NCBI GenBank assembly: GCA_900315345.1
Contig: OMYP01000027.1
Location: 1-32,768 of the forward strand
Direction: 5' to 3'
DNA from: an uncultured Selenomonadales bacterium
Lineage (GTDB): Bacteria > Bacillota > Negativicutes > Acidaminococcales > Acidaminococcaceae
Length of the DNA: 32,768 nt
The notes beneath the pieces were generated by a model. The model was not told where the DNA came from. It did not search any database and saw nothing but the letters and a program-made list of their open reading frames with translations. Position numbers and translations under genes: made by a program. Shown in pieces: positions 1 through 7,942 of the stretch. Position 1 is the stretch's first letter. Each line of letters begins with the position of its first letter.

Positions 1-18
1 CAGGATTATTTAGAGGAA

Positions 19-92
19 ACCACAATTTTGTTACAGGGGGAATCGACCACAATATTGTTTATAGGGTCGACCACACCACAAAATTATTTATG
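19..92. repeat. degenerate direct repeats at left window edge
   Basis: Three successive units begin ACCACA at 19, 46 and 70. The first two share the pattern ACCACAAT-TTGTT-A-GGG and both end in TCG. No gene can be recognised in the first 100 bases, though two frames stay open. Serial repeats of about 25 bp are typical of the ends of some transposable elements such as the IS21 family, but no transposase is in view, so that origin is only a guess. Confidence 0.35.
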
Positions 93-106
93 TTCCTAAG
101 AAAAAC

Positions 107-145
107 AGGATGTGAATTCTTGACAGAATTCACATCCTTGTTTTT
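107..145. terminator. bidirectional intrinsic terminator downstream of mupG
   Basis: A perfect 14-bp stem (107-120 with 125-138, loop TGAC) contains GGATGTGAATTCT and is followed by TTGTTTTTTT on the plus strand. On the minus strand the trailing side is also T-rich. It can end plus-strand transcription entering from the left and the minus-strand mur operon, whose last stop lies about 90 bases away. Confidence 0.8.
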
Positions 146-162
146 TTAGGAAAAAGTTTTAA

Positions 163-177
163 GGAAACACTGATTAA
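163..177 (+). repeat. half copy of the GGAAACACTGATTAA hairpin repeat
   Basis: GGAAACACTGATTAA is identical to the left arm of the hairpin repeats at 15407 and 26025. The matching right arm is not present here, so this is a truncated or decayed copy next to the mupG stop. Confidence 0.6.
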
Positions 178-229
178 CTCATCTGTACTTAAGGAATTGA
201 GCGGATGAAAAAATCGGAATTTGGTACGC

Positions 230-1441
230 TTACATTATGAACCGGAAAGGAATCTCCGCGCTGATGAGCGATAACAGGGGTACGTCTTCTTTTGTTACCT
301 GTGCGATGACGTTGCTGCGGGGATCGAAAGGCTGGGGCGCTGTCAGGATCTGGAGCTCGCCTTTATACCGGCCGTAGTCATTGTTATCAAGCAATACGGT
401 TCCTACCGGAAGCAGGGAAGATTTTTTCCCGTTTGCCAGCAGCTGGGGACCGGCAAAGACCGCGGCGTATTCCTTTGGCATTTCAATAATCAGTTTATTT
501 TCGTTCCGTTCCGGATGAATATCGCAGTGTTTCATTTCATCCCGGCTTTCATTTGCGCGGATGACGTCTGCGGCAGGGTCCGGCCGGTTGGTAAAAGACC
601 GGGAGAGCAGAGATTTTACAAAAGGTGCGGCCGACAGCACGTGGATGTGGAGCGGCAGCGGTTCTTCCGGTTTCCAGTCTTTTTTGGGCGGCAGCGCTTT
701 CCGGGAGTATCGGGCGTCTGCTTTTGCCAGCGTTTCCGGATCGGCCAGCGCCTGCAGTTCATTAAAAGAGGGATGGCTGTCGCCGATGATCAGGCTGTCG
801 CATCCGATTGCAGTTAAGATCGGGGCCGCATCGCAGGGAGCGGTGCCCCGCAGGCTTTCCATGGAAGGCAGGCCTGCGTATAGAGGTCCCCGCTTTCCTG
901 TCTGGCTGGCGACGAACACCCCTGCACTTATGTCGTGGCGGTGGAGCAAAGCGTTTTGCCGTTGAATGGTTTCAGAGCTGAGCCCGGTGTGGGGCCGGGG
1001 ATAAAAATTGTGCTGGCCGTCGATCCGGGAAAAATCCGCGTTTGCTTTTAACAATGCATTCAACTGGACGGAACGGGCCGTGGACGCATTCAACTGGACA
1101 TTCATTTCCCGGCTGAAGGCCGCAATGGTCTCAGCCCCCGTTCCGTAATCAAAACGGACGGTACTGATGTAAAATTTTTTCAGGCTGTCCGGTGTCAGTT
1201 CGGGGATATCCAAAACTTTTTGCGCAAGGGGAGAAACATCCGCAATGACTTCCAGGCCAAGACTGTCTGCGAGGGAAAAGAGATATATGGCATCGCTGCG
1301 CAGGGTTTCTGCATTGCATTCCGGAATGTGCAGGGACGTAAATACCCGTTGGTAACCTAATGCGGCAGTATCCTTCAGCAGCTGTATATTTTTATCTTTG
1401 TCATTGTCCAGTCCCGGATAAAGGGAAACGCCTAATTTCAT
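230..1441 (-). CDS. mupG: MupG-type 6-phospho-N-acetylmuramidase (DUF871 family)
   Basis: This is a cytoplasmic glycosidase expected to cleave MurNAc-6-phosphate-GlcNAc, the phosphorylated product of muropeptide sugar uptake. The 403-residue protein has the family's N-terminal start MKLGVSLYPGLDND, a TIM-barrel body with GDSHPSF near the middle, and the C-terminal DNNDYGRYKGELQI block that is highly characteristic of DUF871/MupG. The chosen ATG at 1441 has GGAG about 6 bases upstream. An in-frame ATG at 1453 and an earlier start at 1480 lack a comparable site. It is the last gene of murQ-murP-mupG, separated from murP by about 125 bases that contain a parS-like site. The function follows from family membership and from the neighbouring murP and murQ. 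The S. aureus MupG pathway is the precedent. Confidence 0.88.
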   Translation of the reverse strand: MKLGVSLYPGLDNDKDKNIQLLKDTAALGYQRVFTSLHIPECNAETLRSDAIYLFSLADSLGLEVIADVSPLAQKVLDIPELTPDSLKKFYISTVRFDYGTGAETIAAFSREMNVQLNASTARSVQLNALLKANADFSRIDGQHNFYPRPHTGLSSETIQRQNALLHRHDISAGVFVASQTGKRGPLYAGLPSMESLRGTAPCDAAPILTAIGCDSLIIGDSHPSFNELQALADPETLAKADARYSRKALPPKKDWKPEEPLPLHIHVLSAAPFVKSLLSRSFTNRPDPAADVIRANESRDEMKHCDIHPERNENKLIIEMPKEYAAVFAGPQLLANGKKSSLLPVGTVLLDNNDYGRYKGELQILTAPQPFDPRSNVIAQVTKEDVPLLSLISAEIPFRFIM

Positions 1442-1544
1442 TGTCAGCTCCATTCCGCCGCCTGTGGTACGCGGCAACAAATCGTAACGAAAAGTTTTGT
1501 TGGAGAAAATCTTTTAACTTTTATTTCCAACGTTTCCGGAAAAA

Positions 1545-1560
1545 AGTTTCACGTGAAACA
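1545..1560. other. parS-like ParB/Spo0J binding site
   Basis: AGTTTCACGTGAAACA matches the Bacillus Spo0J consensus TGTTNCACGTGAAACA at all positions except the first. It lies between murP and mupG, in a gap without other function. Three further sites of the same type are at 13063, 21126 and 21173. Confidence 0.8.
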
Positions 1561-1566
1561 AATATT

Positions 1567-3063
1567 TTATGCTTGGTCCGTTTCTTCCGGCGGATCGTCG
1601 AAACCGATCAGCCAGGTGGCAGCAAAACCTGCAGCGTAGGCGATGAAAACGCCTCCCAGATAAAGTAAAGCATTATTTGTAGCAGCTGCCAGCGGGATGC
1701 CGGAGATACCCAAAGCGTAGGACCCGATTCCCTGATATGCCTGCCAGGCACCGCCGAAGGCGCCTCCGATGCAAGCGCCGATGAAAGGCTTGCCCAAAGG
1801 CAGGGTAACACCGTAGATCAACGGTTCCCCAATCCCCATGACGCCTACGGGAAGGGAACTTAAGACGGTTCGTTTCAGTTCCCGGTTTTTGGTCTTCAAA
1901 TATACGGCAAAAGAAGCGCCGACCTGTCCGCAGCCGGCCATGGCGGCGATGGGCAGTAAAATGGTCATACCCATGGAGGCAAGCATATCCGCGTGGATGG
2001 GCGTCAGGCCATGATGCACCCCGGCCATGACCACGGGCAGGAAGATACCGCCGATGACAAAACCGGTGACGGCGCCGCCCTGCTGAATAGAATGGACGGT
2101 ATAATAACCCAGAAAGTCGGAAAGAAGACCGCCTAAAGGCTGGAAAATGAAAATGCTGGTAAGCGACACAATAGTCAACGTAATCAGCGGCGTCAGAAAT
2201 AAACTGAAAGAATCAGGAATACGCTTTCGTATTCTGGTCTCAACCAACGCTGTTACGGCACCTGCCAGCAGGGAGGCGAAAACACCGCCCCGGCCGGGAA
2301 CAAGGGGGGAACCGAACAGAGTGATATCTGCCAGACCGGGAGCCGTAAGCAGTGCTGCCATGGCTCCGCCTAAAGCCGGGGTGCCGCCAAATTCCTTACA
2401 GGCATAAAAACCGATAAAAGCATTCAGCACAGTAAATATAGATCCGCCAGCCAGCTTCAGGTACTGCAGCAGGGGGTTGGCAGCCAGTTCGGGATTTATC
2501 TTCAGCAACAGGGTGACGATGCCTGTGAGCAGCCCGCAACCGATAAAAGCGGGAATCAGCGGGATAAAAATGTGCCCGACCCGCTGCAGGAGCCGTTTGA
2601 ATGGAGACTGGCTGTTCTTTTTTTTGATTTTGTCGTGGAGTTCTTTTCCGTCGCCAAAGTTTTTCGATCTGTCTGTGGTGCTGCTTCCCAAATTTGGATT
2701 GATGTTTTTGGAATTCGTTTTACCGCTTCCGGCAGAAACTGCATTCGGGCTATCTTTTTCCCTCTGGTTCAATGCGCCGGTCTCTGCCGATGGGTTCCCT
2801 GCAGCGCTGCTTATATTTTTTCCCGCCAACAGCGTTTTACATTCTTTCGCGACGCTTTCGGCTTTTCCGGGACCCAGTACGATCTGGACCTCGTCGCCGT
2901 TGATGATTACACCTTTGACGCCCGGGATCTTTTTTAAATCATCTTTGCGTACTGCCCCGGATGTAACACGCAAACGCAGGCGCGTCATACAATTATAGGT
3001 GTCTGAAATATTCTCGGGCCCAATAATATTCAGGACGGACTGTGCCAATTGTTTGTTATCCAT
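1567..3063 (-). CDS. murP: PTS N-acetylmuramic acid transporter, EIIBC (MurP)
   Basis: This membrane permease imports and phosphorylates MurNAc or MurNAc-containing sugars, giving the 6-phosphate used by MupG and MurQ. The 498-residue protein starts with an EIIB domain (residues about 1-85) whose phosphorylated cysteine is C25 in YNCMTRLRLRV. A polar, Ser/Asn/Lys-rich linker (about 86-150) leads to a multi-span EIIC domain with HHGLTPIHADML and GIGEPLIYGVTLPLGKP, the variant of the usual GITEP substrate motif. No EIIA domain is present, so a separate EIIA must supply phosphate. The ATG at 3063 is preferred over an upstream TTG because GAGG, overlapping the murQ stop, lies 7 bases before it. 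Only 9 bases separate it from murQ, so the two are probably translationally coupled. The MurNAc assignment rests on the flanking murQ and mupG. Confidence 0.9.
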   Translation of the reverse strand: MDNKQLAQSVLNIIGPENISDTYNCMTRLRLRVTSGAVRKDDLKKIPGVKGVIINGDEVQIVLGPGKAESVAKECKTLLAGKNISSAAGNPSAETGALNQREKDSPNAVSAGSGKTNSKNINPNLGSSTTDRSKNFGDGKELHDKIKKKNSQSPFKRLLQRVGHIFIPLIPAFIGCGLLTGIVTLLLKINPELAANPLLQYLKLAGGSIFTVLNAFIGFYACKEFGGTPALGGAMAALLTAPGLADITLFGSPLVPGRGGVFASLLAGAVTALVETRIRKRIPDSFSLFLTPLITLTIVSLTSIFIFQPLGGLLSDFLGYYTVHSIQQGGAVTGFVIGGIFLPVVMAGVHHGLTPIHADMLASMGMTILLPIAAMAGCGQVGASFAVYLKTKNRELKRTVLSSLPVGVMGIGEPLIYGVTLPLGKPFIGACIGGAFGGAWQAYQGIGSYALGISGIPLAAATNNALLYLGGVFIAYAAGFAATWLIGFDDPPEETDQA

Positions 3064-3072
3064 TTGCAAACC

Positions 3073-3966
3073 TCAACGTAACGCCTGTTTCAGGCTGCCG
3101 TGATTTTCTTTAAGTTTTTCCACTGCTTCCGGGTAGTCAATACCGGACAAATGCATCAGAATGGCAGGTTTCACAGATCCGCCGGACTTTTCCAGCAACT
3201 GCTCTGCCGTTTCCGGGTCGCATCCGGTTACTTCCATTAAGATCCGGCGGGCCCTTGCTTTCAGTTTTTCGTTGGTGCACTGCAGGTCGACCATTAAGTT
3301 GCCGTACACCTTTCCCATGAGGATCATGCTGCCGGTGGAAAGCATGTTCAGGATCAGTTTCTGTGCCGTGCCAGCCTTCATGCGGGTGGAACCGGTAATG
3401 ACCTCGGGCCCCGTAACGGCAGTGAGGGAAATACGGGCAAATTTTTCCGTTTCCGGATTTTCAGTACAGGTTACGGCAATGGTGTAGGAGCCAACCTTCC
3501 GGGCATATTCTAAAGCACCCAGAACATACGGGGTCCGGCCGGAAGCAGTAAGTCCCACTACCACATCCAGGTTGCACAGATTCTGCTTTTGTAAATCTTC
3601 CTCCCCGGCAGCCGGGGAATCTTCCGCCCCTTCCTGGGCCTTAAAGATAGCCGGCGTTCCTCCGGCGATGATGCCCTGTACCAGAGCCGGGTCGGTATTA
3701 TAAGTAGGGGGGCATTCAGAGGCGTCTAAAATACCAAGGCGGCCCGAAGTGCCGGAACCGATATAAAATAAGCGGCCTCCGTGGGACAGATGGGCGGCGA
3801 TGACCGTAATGGCCCGTGCGATATCCGGCAGTATTTTTTTCACTGCTTTCGGAACGGTCTGGTCTTCCTCATTTATCATTTTTACAATTTCCAGGGCGGT
3901 GGCCCCGTCGATATTTTTTGTGCGGGGATTCTGCTGCTCGGTTGTCAGTTTTGTCAAATCAATCAT
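3073..3966 (-). CDS. murQ: N-acetylmuramic acid 6-phosphate etherase
   Basis: MurQ removes the lactyl ether from MurNAc-6-phosphate, giving GlcNAc-6-phosphate and D-lactate in the cytoplasm. The 297-residue protein is full length for the family. It begins MIDLTKLTTEQQNPRTKNID, has the SIS-domain sugar-phosphate loop FYIGSGTSGRLGILDASECPP, including the conserved glutamate, and then IAGGTPAIFKAQEGAEDS. A C-terminal helical part (CDPETAEQLLEKSGGSVKPA) is also typical. It is the first gene of the mur operon. A TTGAGA-18-TATAAT promoter lies about 160 bases upstream, and the ATG is preceded by a modest AAAGG ribosome site. The last codon is followed directly by murP. Confidence 0.95.
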   Translation of the reverse strand: MIDLTKLTTEQQNPRTKNIDGATALEIVKMINEEDQTVPKAVKKILPDIARAITVIAAHLSHGGRLFYIGSGTSGRLGILDASECPPTYNTDPALVQGIIAGGTPAIFKAQEGAEDSPAAGEEDLQKQNLCNLDVVVGLTASGRTPYVLGALEYARKVGSYTIAVTCTENPETEKFARISLTAVTGPEVITGSTRMKAGTAQKLILNMLSTGSMILMGKVYGNLMVDLQCTNEKLKARARRILMEVTGCDPETAEQLLEKSGGSVKPAILMHLSGIDYPEAVEKLKENHGSLKQALR

Positions 3967-4123
3967 AATATTGCCTTTCGTTTTTCGGCAGACGTTCCAT
4001 CCGCCTTTATGTTACAGGGGGATTATTTTTTCAAAATTCGCAATGCTGTGCTATGCAGGATAAAATAGCCTGACTGTTATGGCTTCTTCAGCCAGTATCC
4101 GACGGATTATTCAGTGGGTCTTG

Positions 4124-4153
4124 ATTATATCCTAATACCTCATTATATCTCAA
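4124..4153 (-). promoter_or_regulatory. sigma-70-type promoter of the mur operon
   Basis: Read on the minus strand, TTGAGA (4148-4153) and TATAAT (4124-4129) are separated by 18 bases. This would give a leader of about 150 nt before murQ. Another TATAAT copy lies just upstream but has no good -35. Confidence 0.55.
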
Positions 4154-4207
4154 ATATATCAAATAGTAAAAGGTACCACGATTTAACCGGCTCTTCATAT
4201 TTTTTCA

Positions 4208-4237
4208 TTGACCGTAACGGCGTGTTTATTATATTAT
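4208..4237 (+). promoter_or_regulatory. possible promoter for lysA-like gene inside a dyad
   Basis: TTGACC (4208-4213) and TATTAT (4232-4237) are 18 bases apart on the plus strand. The pair is enclosed by the inverted repeat ACCGTAA (4211-4217) and TTACGGT (4246-4252), which could be an operator. The distance to the gene is about 325 bases. Confidence 0.4.
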
Positions 4238-4258
4238 ATTGTTGCTTACGGTAACGCT

Positions 4259-4312
4259 GGTTAATCATTGTAATTATTCAATTGAATTTTAACGGAATAA
4301 TTACATTAAACC
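4259..4312. promoter_or_regulatory. nested palindromes in the murQ/lysA intergenic region
   Basis: TGTAATTATTC (4269-4279) and GAATAATTACA (4295-4305) form a perfect 11-bp inverted repeat, with roughly matching outer bases GGTTAAT and ATTAAACC. A separate 12-bp palindrome ATTCAATTGAAT (4276-4287) overlaps the left arm. It may be a regulator binding site. The regulator is unknown. Confidence 0.4.
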
Positions 4313-4341
4313 GGCATTTCCGTCAAATTATTTTCGGGGGG

Positions 4342-4366
4342 ATTATCGCTCTTTTTAAGCGATAAT
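4342..4366. other. 9-bp stem-loop upstream of lysA-like gene
   Basis: ATTATCGCT (4342-4350) pairs perfectly with AGCGATAAT (4358-4366) around a 7-base loop. There is no clear run of T after it, so a terminator role is doubtful. It may be part of the leader RNA of the downstream gene. Confidence 0.4.
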
Positions 4367-4561
4367 TTACTTTGCGTGGAGAGAAACGTTCTTATAAGAA
4401 ATGACTGATTCTTTCATCTGCCCGGGGGAAAACCGTTCTGATGCCGGGCATTTTGAAAAAAAGTCGTTATCTGTATCTGCGCCCAGGAGAGGGTGCGATT
4501 CTCTTTACTGGCTGCAGACAGTTTCTGTGAAACGCACATTGTAAAAGGAGAAATACGAAAC

Positions 4562-5836
4562 ATGAGTAAAAAAGTTCCGTACATAACAAAAGAAAAAGCA
4601 GAACAAATCGCAAAAAAATTTCCCACGCCCTTTTACCTGTACGATGAGGCAGGGATCCGCAGGACGGCCCGCCTGGTGAACCGGGCATTCAGCTGGAACA
4701 AAGGGTTCAAAGAATATTTTGCCGTAAAAGCCACGCCTAACCCGTATATTCTGCAGATCCTGAAAGAAGAAGGCTGCGGGGCAGACTGCTCTTCCCTGAC
4801 GGAATTGGAAATGAGCCATGCTGTGGGCCTTACGGGGGCCGACGTAATGTTCAGTTCTAACGAAACGCCTGTGGAAGACATGCAGCTGGCTAAAAAGATG
4901 GGAGTCATCATCAACCTGGACGACCTGACCCATGTGGATTTCCTGGAAGAAGTTGCAGGGATTCCCGAAACGATCTGCTGCCGTTTTAACCCCGGCGGGC
5001 ATTTTGCCATTGCAAACAGCATTATGGATAACCCCGGGGATTCCAAGTACGGCATGACACGGGCCCAGATGGTGGAGGCCTATAAAAAGCTGATGGAAAA
5101 AGGCGCGAAACATTTTGGTATTCACGCGTTTCTGGCATCCAATACAGTAACAAACGATTATTATCCGGAGCTGGCCCGGCAGCTGTTTACCCTGGCGGTA
5201 GAGCTGAAGGAAGAAACCGGCGCAGATATCACCTTCATCAACCTGTCCGGCGGCGTGGGTATTGCCTACCGTCCGGAGCAGGAAGAAAACGATATCCTTG
5301 CTATCGGTGAAGGCGTTCGTAAAGTTTTTGAAGAAGTGCTGGTCCCGGCCGGATTAGGCAACGTCCGCCTTTTTACGGAAATGGGACGTTTCATGCTGGC
5401 GCCTTACGGTGCGCTGGTGACCCGGGCTGTCCACGAAAAACACATCTACAAGGAATATATCGGGGTGGACGCCTGCGCAGCCAACCTGATGCGCCCTGCC
5501 ATGTACGGTTCTTACCACCACATCACGGTGCTGGGTAAAGAAAATGCGGAAGCGACCCAGGTGTACGACGTAGTAGGCGGCCTGTGTGAAAATAACGATA
5601 AGTTTGCCGTTGACCGGAAGCTGCCGAAAATTGAGAAGGGCGATCTGCTGTTTATCCACGATGCCGGCGCCCATGGATTTTCCATGGGGTACAACTACAA
5701 TGGCAAGCTGCGCAGCGCGGAACTGTTGCTGCAGGAAGACGGCAGCGTGAAAATGATCCGCCGGGCGGAAGAACCGAAGGATTATTTCGCTACCTTTGAT
5801 TTCAGCGAAGATTTCCCGGAACTGAAACAGTATTGA
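4562..5836 (+). CDS. diaminopimelate decarboxylase-like PLP enzyme (fold III)
   Basis: The enzyme probably decarboxylates meso-diaminopimelate to lysine. The 424-residue protein shows the fold-III decarboxylase layout. An N-terminal alanine-racemase-like barrel carries the PLP lysine K56 in EYFAVKATPNP. The phosphate-binding glycines LSGGVGIAY and the block EMGRFMLAPYGALV follow. The C-terminal beta domain has GLCENNDKFAVDRKLP in place of the usual CESGD block. The canonical HCHIGSQ motif is replaced by HAFLASNTVTNDYY, so it belongs to a divergent branch and another amino-acid substrate is possible. The ATG at 4562 has AAAGGAG 11 bases upstream. An earlier in-frame ATG at 4493 has no ribosome site. 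The gene stands alone between the mur operon and a terminator. Confidence 0.75.
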   Translation: MSKKVPYITKEKAEQIAKKFPTPFYLYDEAGIRRTARLVNRAFSWNKGFKEYFAVKATPNPYILQILKEEGCGADCSSLTELEMSHAVGLTGADVMFSSNETPVEDMQLAKKMGVIINLDDLTHVDFLEEVAGIPETICCRFNPGGHFAIANSIMDNPGDSKYGMTRAQMVEAYKKLMEKGAKHFGIHAFLASNTVTNDYYPELARQLFTLAVELKEETGADITFINLSGGVGIAYRPEQEENDILAIGEGVRKVFEEVLVPAGLGNVRLFTEMGRFMLAPYGALVTRAVHEKHIYKEYIGVDACAANLMRPAMYGSYHHITVLGKENAEATQVYDVVGGLCENNDKFAVDRKLPKIEKGDLLFIHDAGAHGFSMGYNYNGKLRSAELLLQEDGSVKMIRRAEEPKDYFATFDFSEDFPELKQY

Positions 5837-5879
5837 GCTGTATATCTTTCAAACATCAATAAAAACTGGTTTTCATATA

Positions 5880-5912
5880 AAAAACGCACTGTTTAATGCA
5901 GTGCGTTTTTCT
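5880..5912. terminator. bidirectional terminator between convergent genes
   Basis: ACGCACTG pairs with CAGTGCGT, extended by A-tract/T-tract pairing (5880-5891 with 5899-5910, 7-base loop). It is followed by TTTTTCTTTT on the plus strand and by a T-tract on the minus strand. It serves the lysA-like gene and clcA, whose ends face each other. Confidence 0.85.
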
Positions 5913-5913
5913 T

Positions 5914-7557
5914 TTACTGTTTTTCTCCGTTTCGCAGGTCCGAACCCAGGGCCCGGACTTCCTCGGCGGTTTCGGTCTGGGTGAGTATGTACAGGAAATC
6001 CCCTGCCCGGATTACAGTATTCTTTTCCGGCACCAGTTGTTCCTGTCCCCGCATTATATCAACCACCAGCGTGCGGGCGGGCCAGGCTACATCCTTGATC
6101 CTTTTATTTTCCAGCTGGCTGCCGCTGCAGACGGGAACTTCTACGATATCCCGCTCCTCCTTCACCACATCCGGATCCGGGGTGCTGTGGCTCTGCAATG
6201 TTTTCAGCAGCAGCGCTTCATAGATCGGTTTTCCACCGCAAAGCTGGGCTACGATATAGGCAACGGCGGACGCGATGCCCAGGACCATTAAATGGGAAAA
6301 GCTGCCGGTCATTTCACAAATCAGAACGGTTCCAGTAATAGGCGCCCGTACCGAGGCGGAAAAGAATGCCGCCATGGCAATAATGATTATGTTGGGCGCG
6401 TGGCTGGCTTCAATCAGCTGGAAGGAAAGCAGGACACCGGAGCAAATGCTCCCCGTCAGCGCGCCTAACACCAGCATGGGAAGGAAAAATCCGCCGGGCA
6501 CGCCGGTCCCGTAACTGATCAGGGTAAACAAAAATTTCCCGATCAGCAGAACGATCAGAAGCTGTAACGGAAAAGGCTTCAGCGCCAGCTCGTTGACCAG
6601 CAGGTTGCCGCCGCCCAAGACCTGGGGCAGCGTAAAGCCTAAAACTCCGGCGCATAACAATGAAAAAAGAATTTTCCTCCAGGTGTTTGTAAATACAGGC
6701 AGGCTGTAGAATTTATTTATATTCAGCAGTCCGGCGTTAAAGACAACACCCAGCAGACCGGCCAGAATAGCAGTTACTACCGCATACAGCATATGAATAT
6801 CCTGCGGGATGGCCGGAAGCCCGTAAAAACTGAAGGTCAGATCCCGTCCGAACAACAGGCGGGAAATGAAGGTGGCTGTCATAGCCGCTGTCATGGCAGG
6901 CAGCAGCACTACGGCAGAAAAGTTCCGGTGCAGTTCTTCCAGGGAAAAGATTACACCGGCCAGAGGCGCGTTAAAAGCGGCAGCCAGACCGGCGCTGGCA
7001 CCGCTGGTGATCAGGTAGCGCTCTTCCATGCGGGTGCGTCCCAGCACGCGGCTGATTCCCTGGGCCGTTACCGCGCCAAGCTGGATAGAAGGACCTTCCC
7101 GGCCAAGGGAAAGGCCTGCGCCCAGCCCGATGACGCCGCCTGTCAGTTTGACCCATAAAACGCGCAGCCAGTTCATCCGCATAAAGCCGAGGATCACGCC
7201 TTTGACCTGGGGAATGCCGGAACCTCCGGCCATCGGCTCGTACTTTGTAAGAAAATACATAATGGCGCTGATAGCGAGAAGCGCGGCAAACCAGCCGGCG
7301 GTATACCCGGCGGGAAGTTGAGTCAGCTGTTCGTACAGGCTTATACGCAACCCTTCGGCTTTTGTCAGAAGGTAACGGAACAGACTGATGACAAGGCCGG
7401 CAAAAATTCCCACAACGATCCCCTCCCAGAACAATTTGAACTGGAAGCTTTGCCAGTGGTTCAGGGACTGGTAGGTGTGCCGGATATACAGCGACAAAGA
7501 ATCGGAGCTGTTTTTACTTTTATTTCGTTGGTACCATTTTCTGCCTGTATCAGACAT
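5914..7557 (-). CDS. clcA: ClC-family H+/Cl- exchange transporter with TrkA-C domain
   Basis: This integral membrane protein exchanges chloride for protons. It contains the three ClC selectivity motifs GGSGIPQVKG, LGREGPSIQLG (with the external gating glutamate) and GVPGGFFLPM. It also has EELHRNF, matching the internal proton glutamate region of the E. coli exchanger, and a tyrosine in GGKPIYEALL at the position of the inner-gate tyrosine. Both glutamates are present, so an exchanger is more likely than a channel. After the roughly 430-residue membrane part a RCK_C/TrkA-C regulatory domain follows (VCSGSQLENKRIKDV...RAGDFLYILT). The start at 7557 (547 aa) is the first ATG. AGAGG lies 14 bases upstream, which is long, so the TTG at residue -4 is an alternative. 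It is monocistronic and convergent to the lysA-like gene. Confidence 0.92.
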   Translation of the reverse strand: MSDTGRKWYQRNKSKNSSDSLSLYIRHTYQSLNHWQSFQFKLFWEGIVVGIFAGLVISLFRYLLTKAEGLRISLYEQLTQLPAGYTAGWFAALLAISAIMYFLTKYEPMAGGSGIPQVKGVILGFMRMNWLRVLWVKLTGGVIGLGAGLSLGREGPSIQLGAVTAQGISRVLGRTRMEERYLITSGASAGLAAAFNAPLAGVIFSLEELHRNFSAVVLLPAMTAAMTATFISRLLFGRDLTFSFYGLPAIPQDIHMLYAVVTAILAGLLGVVFNAGLLNINKFYSLPVFTNTWRKILFSLLCAGVLGFTLPQVLGGGNLLVNELALKPFPLQLLIVLLIGKFLFTLISYGTGVPGGFFLPMLVLGALTGSICSGVLLSFQLIEASHAPNIIIIAMAAFFSASVRAPITGTVLICEMTGSFSHLMVLGIASAVAYIVAQLCGGKPIYEALLLKTLQSHSTPDPDVVKEERDIVEVPVCSGSQLENKRIKDVAWPARTLVVDIMRGQEQLVPEKNTVIRAGDFLYILTQTETAEEVRALGSDLRNGEKQ

Positions 7558-7720
7558 TTTACAACACAATACCTCTTTATATTTTTTATAGCTGCGCCGC
7601 TTGATTTGGGGCAAAGCTAATATACATAATTATAATTAAAAATAGAAAGTTTCTTTTTATTATAGCACCTTTGCATGTAAGGGCAATACGGAATTAAAAA
7701 GAGTTCTGCGAAACAATAAA

Positions 7721-7863
7721 TAAGAATTTCTGTGCATCAAATTATGCGGCAAGGGAAAGGCGTAAGCAAACCGTCGGAGGCGATTGCGTCATTCCATGAG
7801 ATGAAATTCGCCGTCGTGGCGAGACTGTCTGAGGGGCGAAGCCCCGAGTTTCGAAGCCACAGG
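7721..7863 (-). repeat. palindromic interspersed repeat, truncated copy A
   Basis: This is the reverse complement of most of the repeats at 11508 and 30819. It runs from the GCATAAT-type end to CCTGTGGCTTCGAAACTC and then stops. The outer arm of the other end is missing. It includes the hairpin GGGGCGAAGCCCC. No protein is encoded. It fills most of the non-coding stretch between clcA and the symporter gene. Confidence 0.85.
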
Positions 7864-7872
7864 AAACATTAT

Positions 7873-7911
7873 AAAAATCGCCTGTACCGCGTTTAATCGC
7901 AGTACAGGCGA
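7873..7911 (-). terminator. terminator of the symporter gene
   Basis: TCGCCTGTAC (7878-7887) pairs perfectly with GTACAGGCGA (7902-7911). On the minus strand the stem is followed by TTTTTAT. It lies about 30 bases after the stop of the symporter gene. Confidence 0.8.
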
Positions 7912-7942
7912 CAGATATTTGTGCTCGTTGCAGGCAGTTAAA

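Noticed and set aside
1..99. C-terminal end of a gene running into the window on the plus strand
   Set aside because: Two different frames are open by chance over under 150 bases, the sequence is repetitive and neither translation resembles a known protein.
4480..4560. Possible lysine riboswitch before the lysA-like gene (GAGAGGGTGCGATTCTC)
   Set aside because: The GAGG-TGC resemblance is short and too close to the start codon. The other conserved lysine-riboswitch blocks and a terminator are missing.
7721..7863. A CRISPR-like or coding origin for the repeated palindromes
   Set aside because: The copies are dispersed singly, with no regular spacers, and all frames are interrupted or differ between copies.
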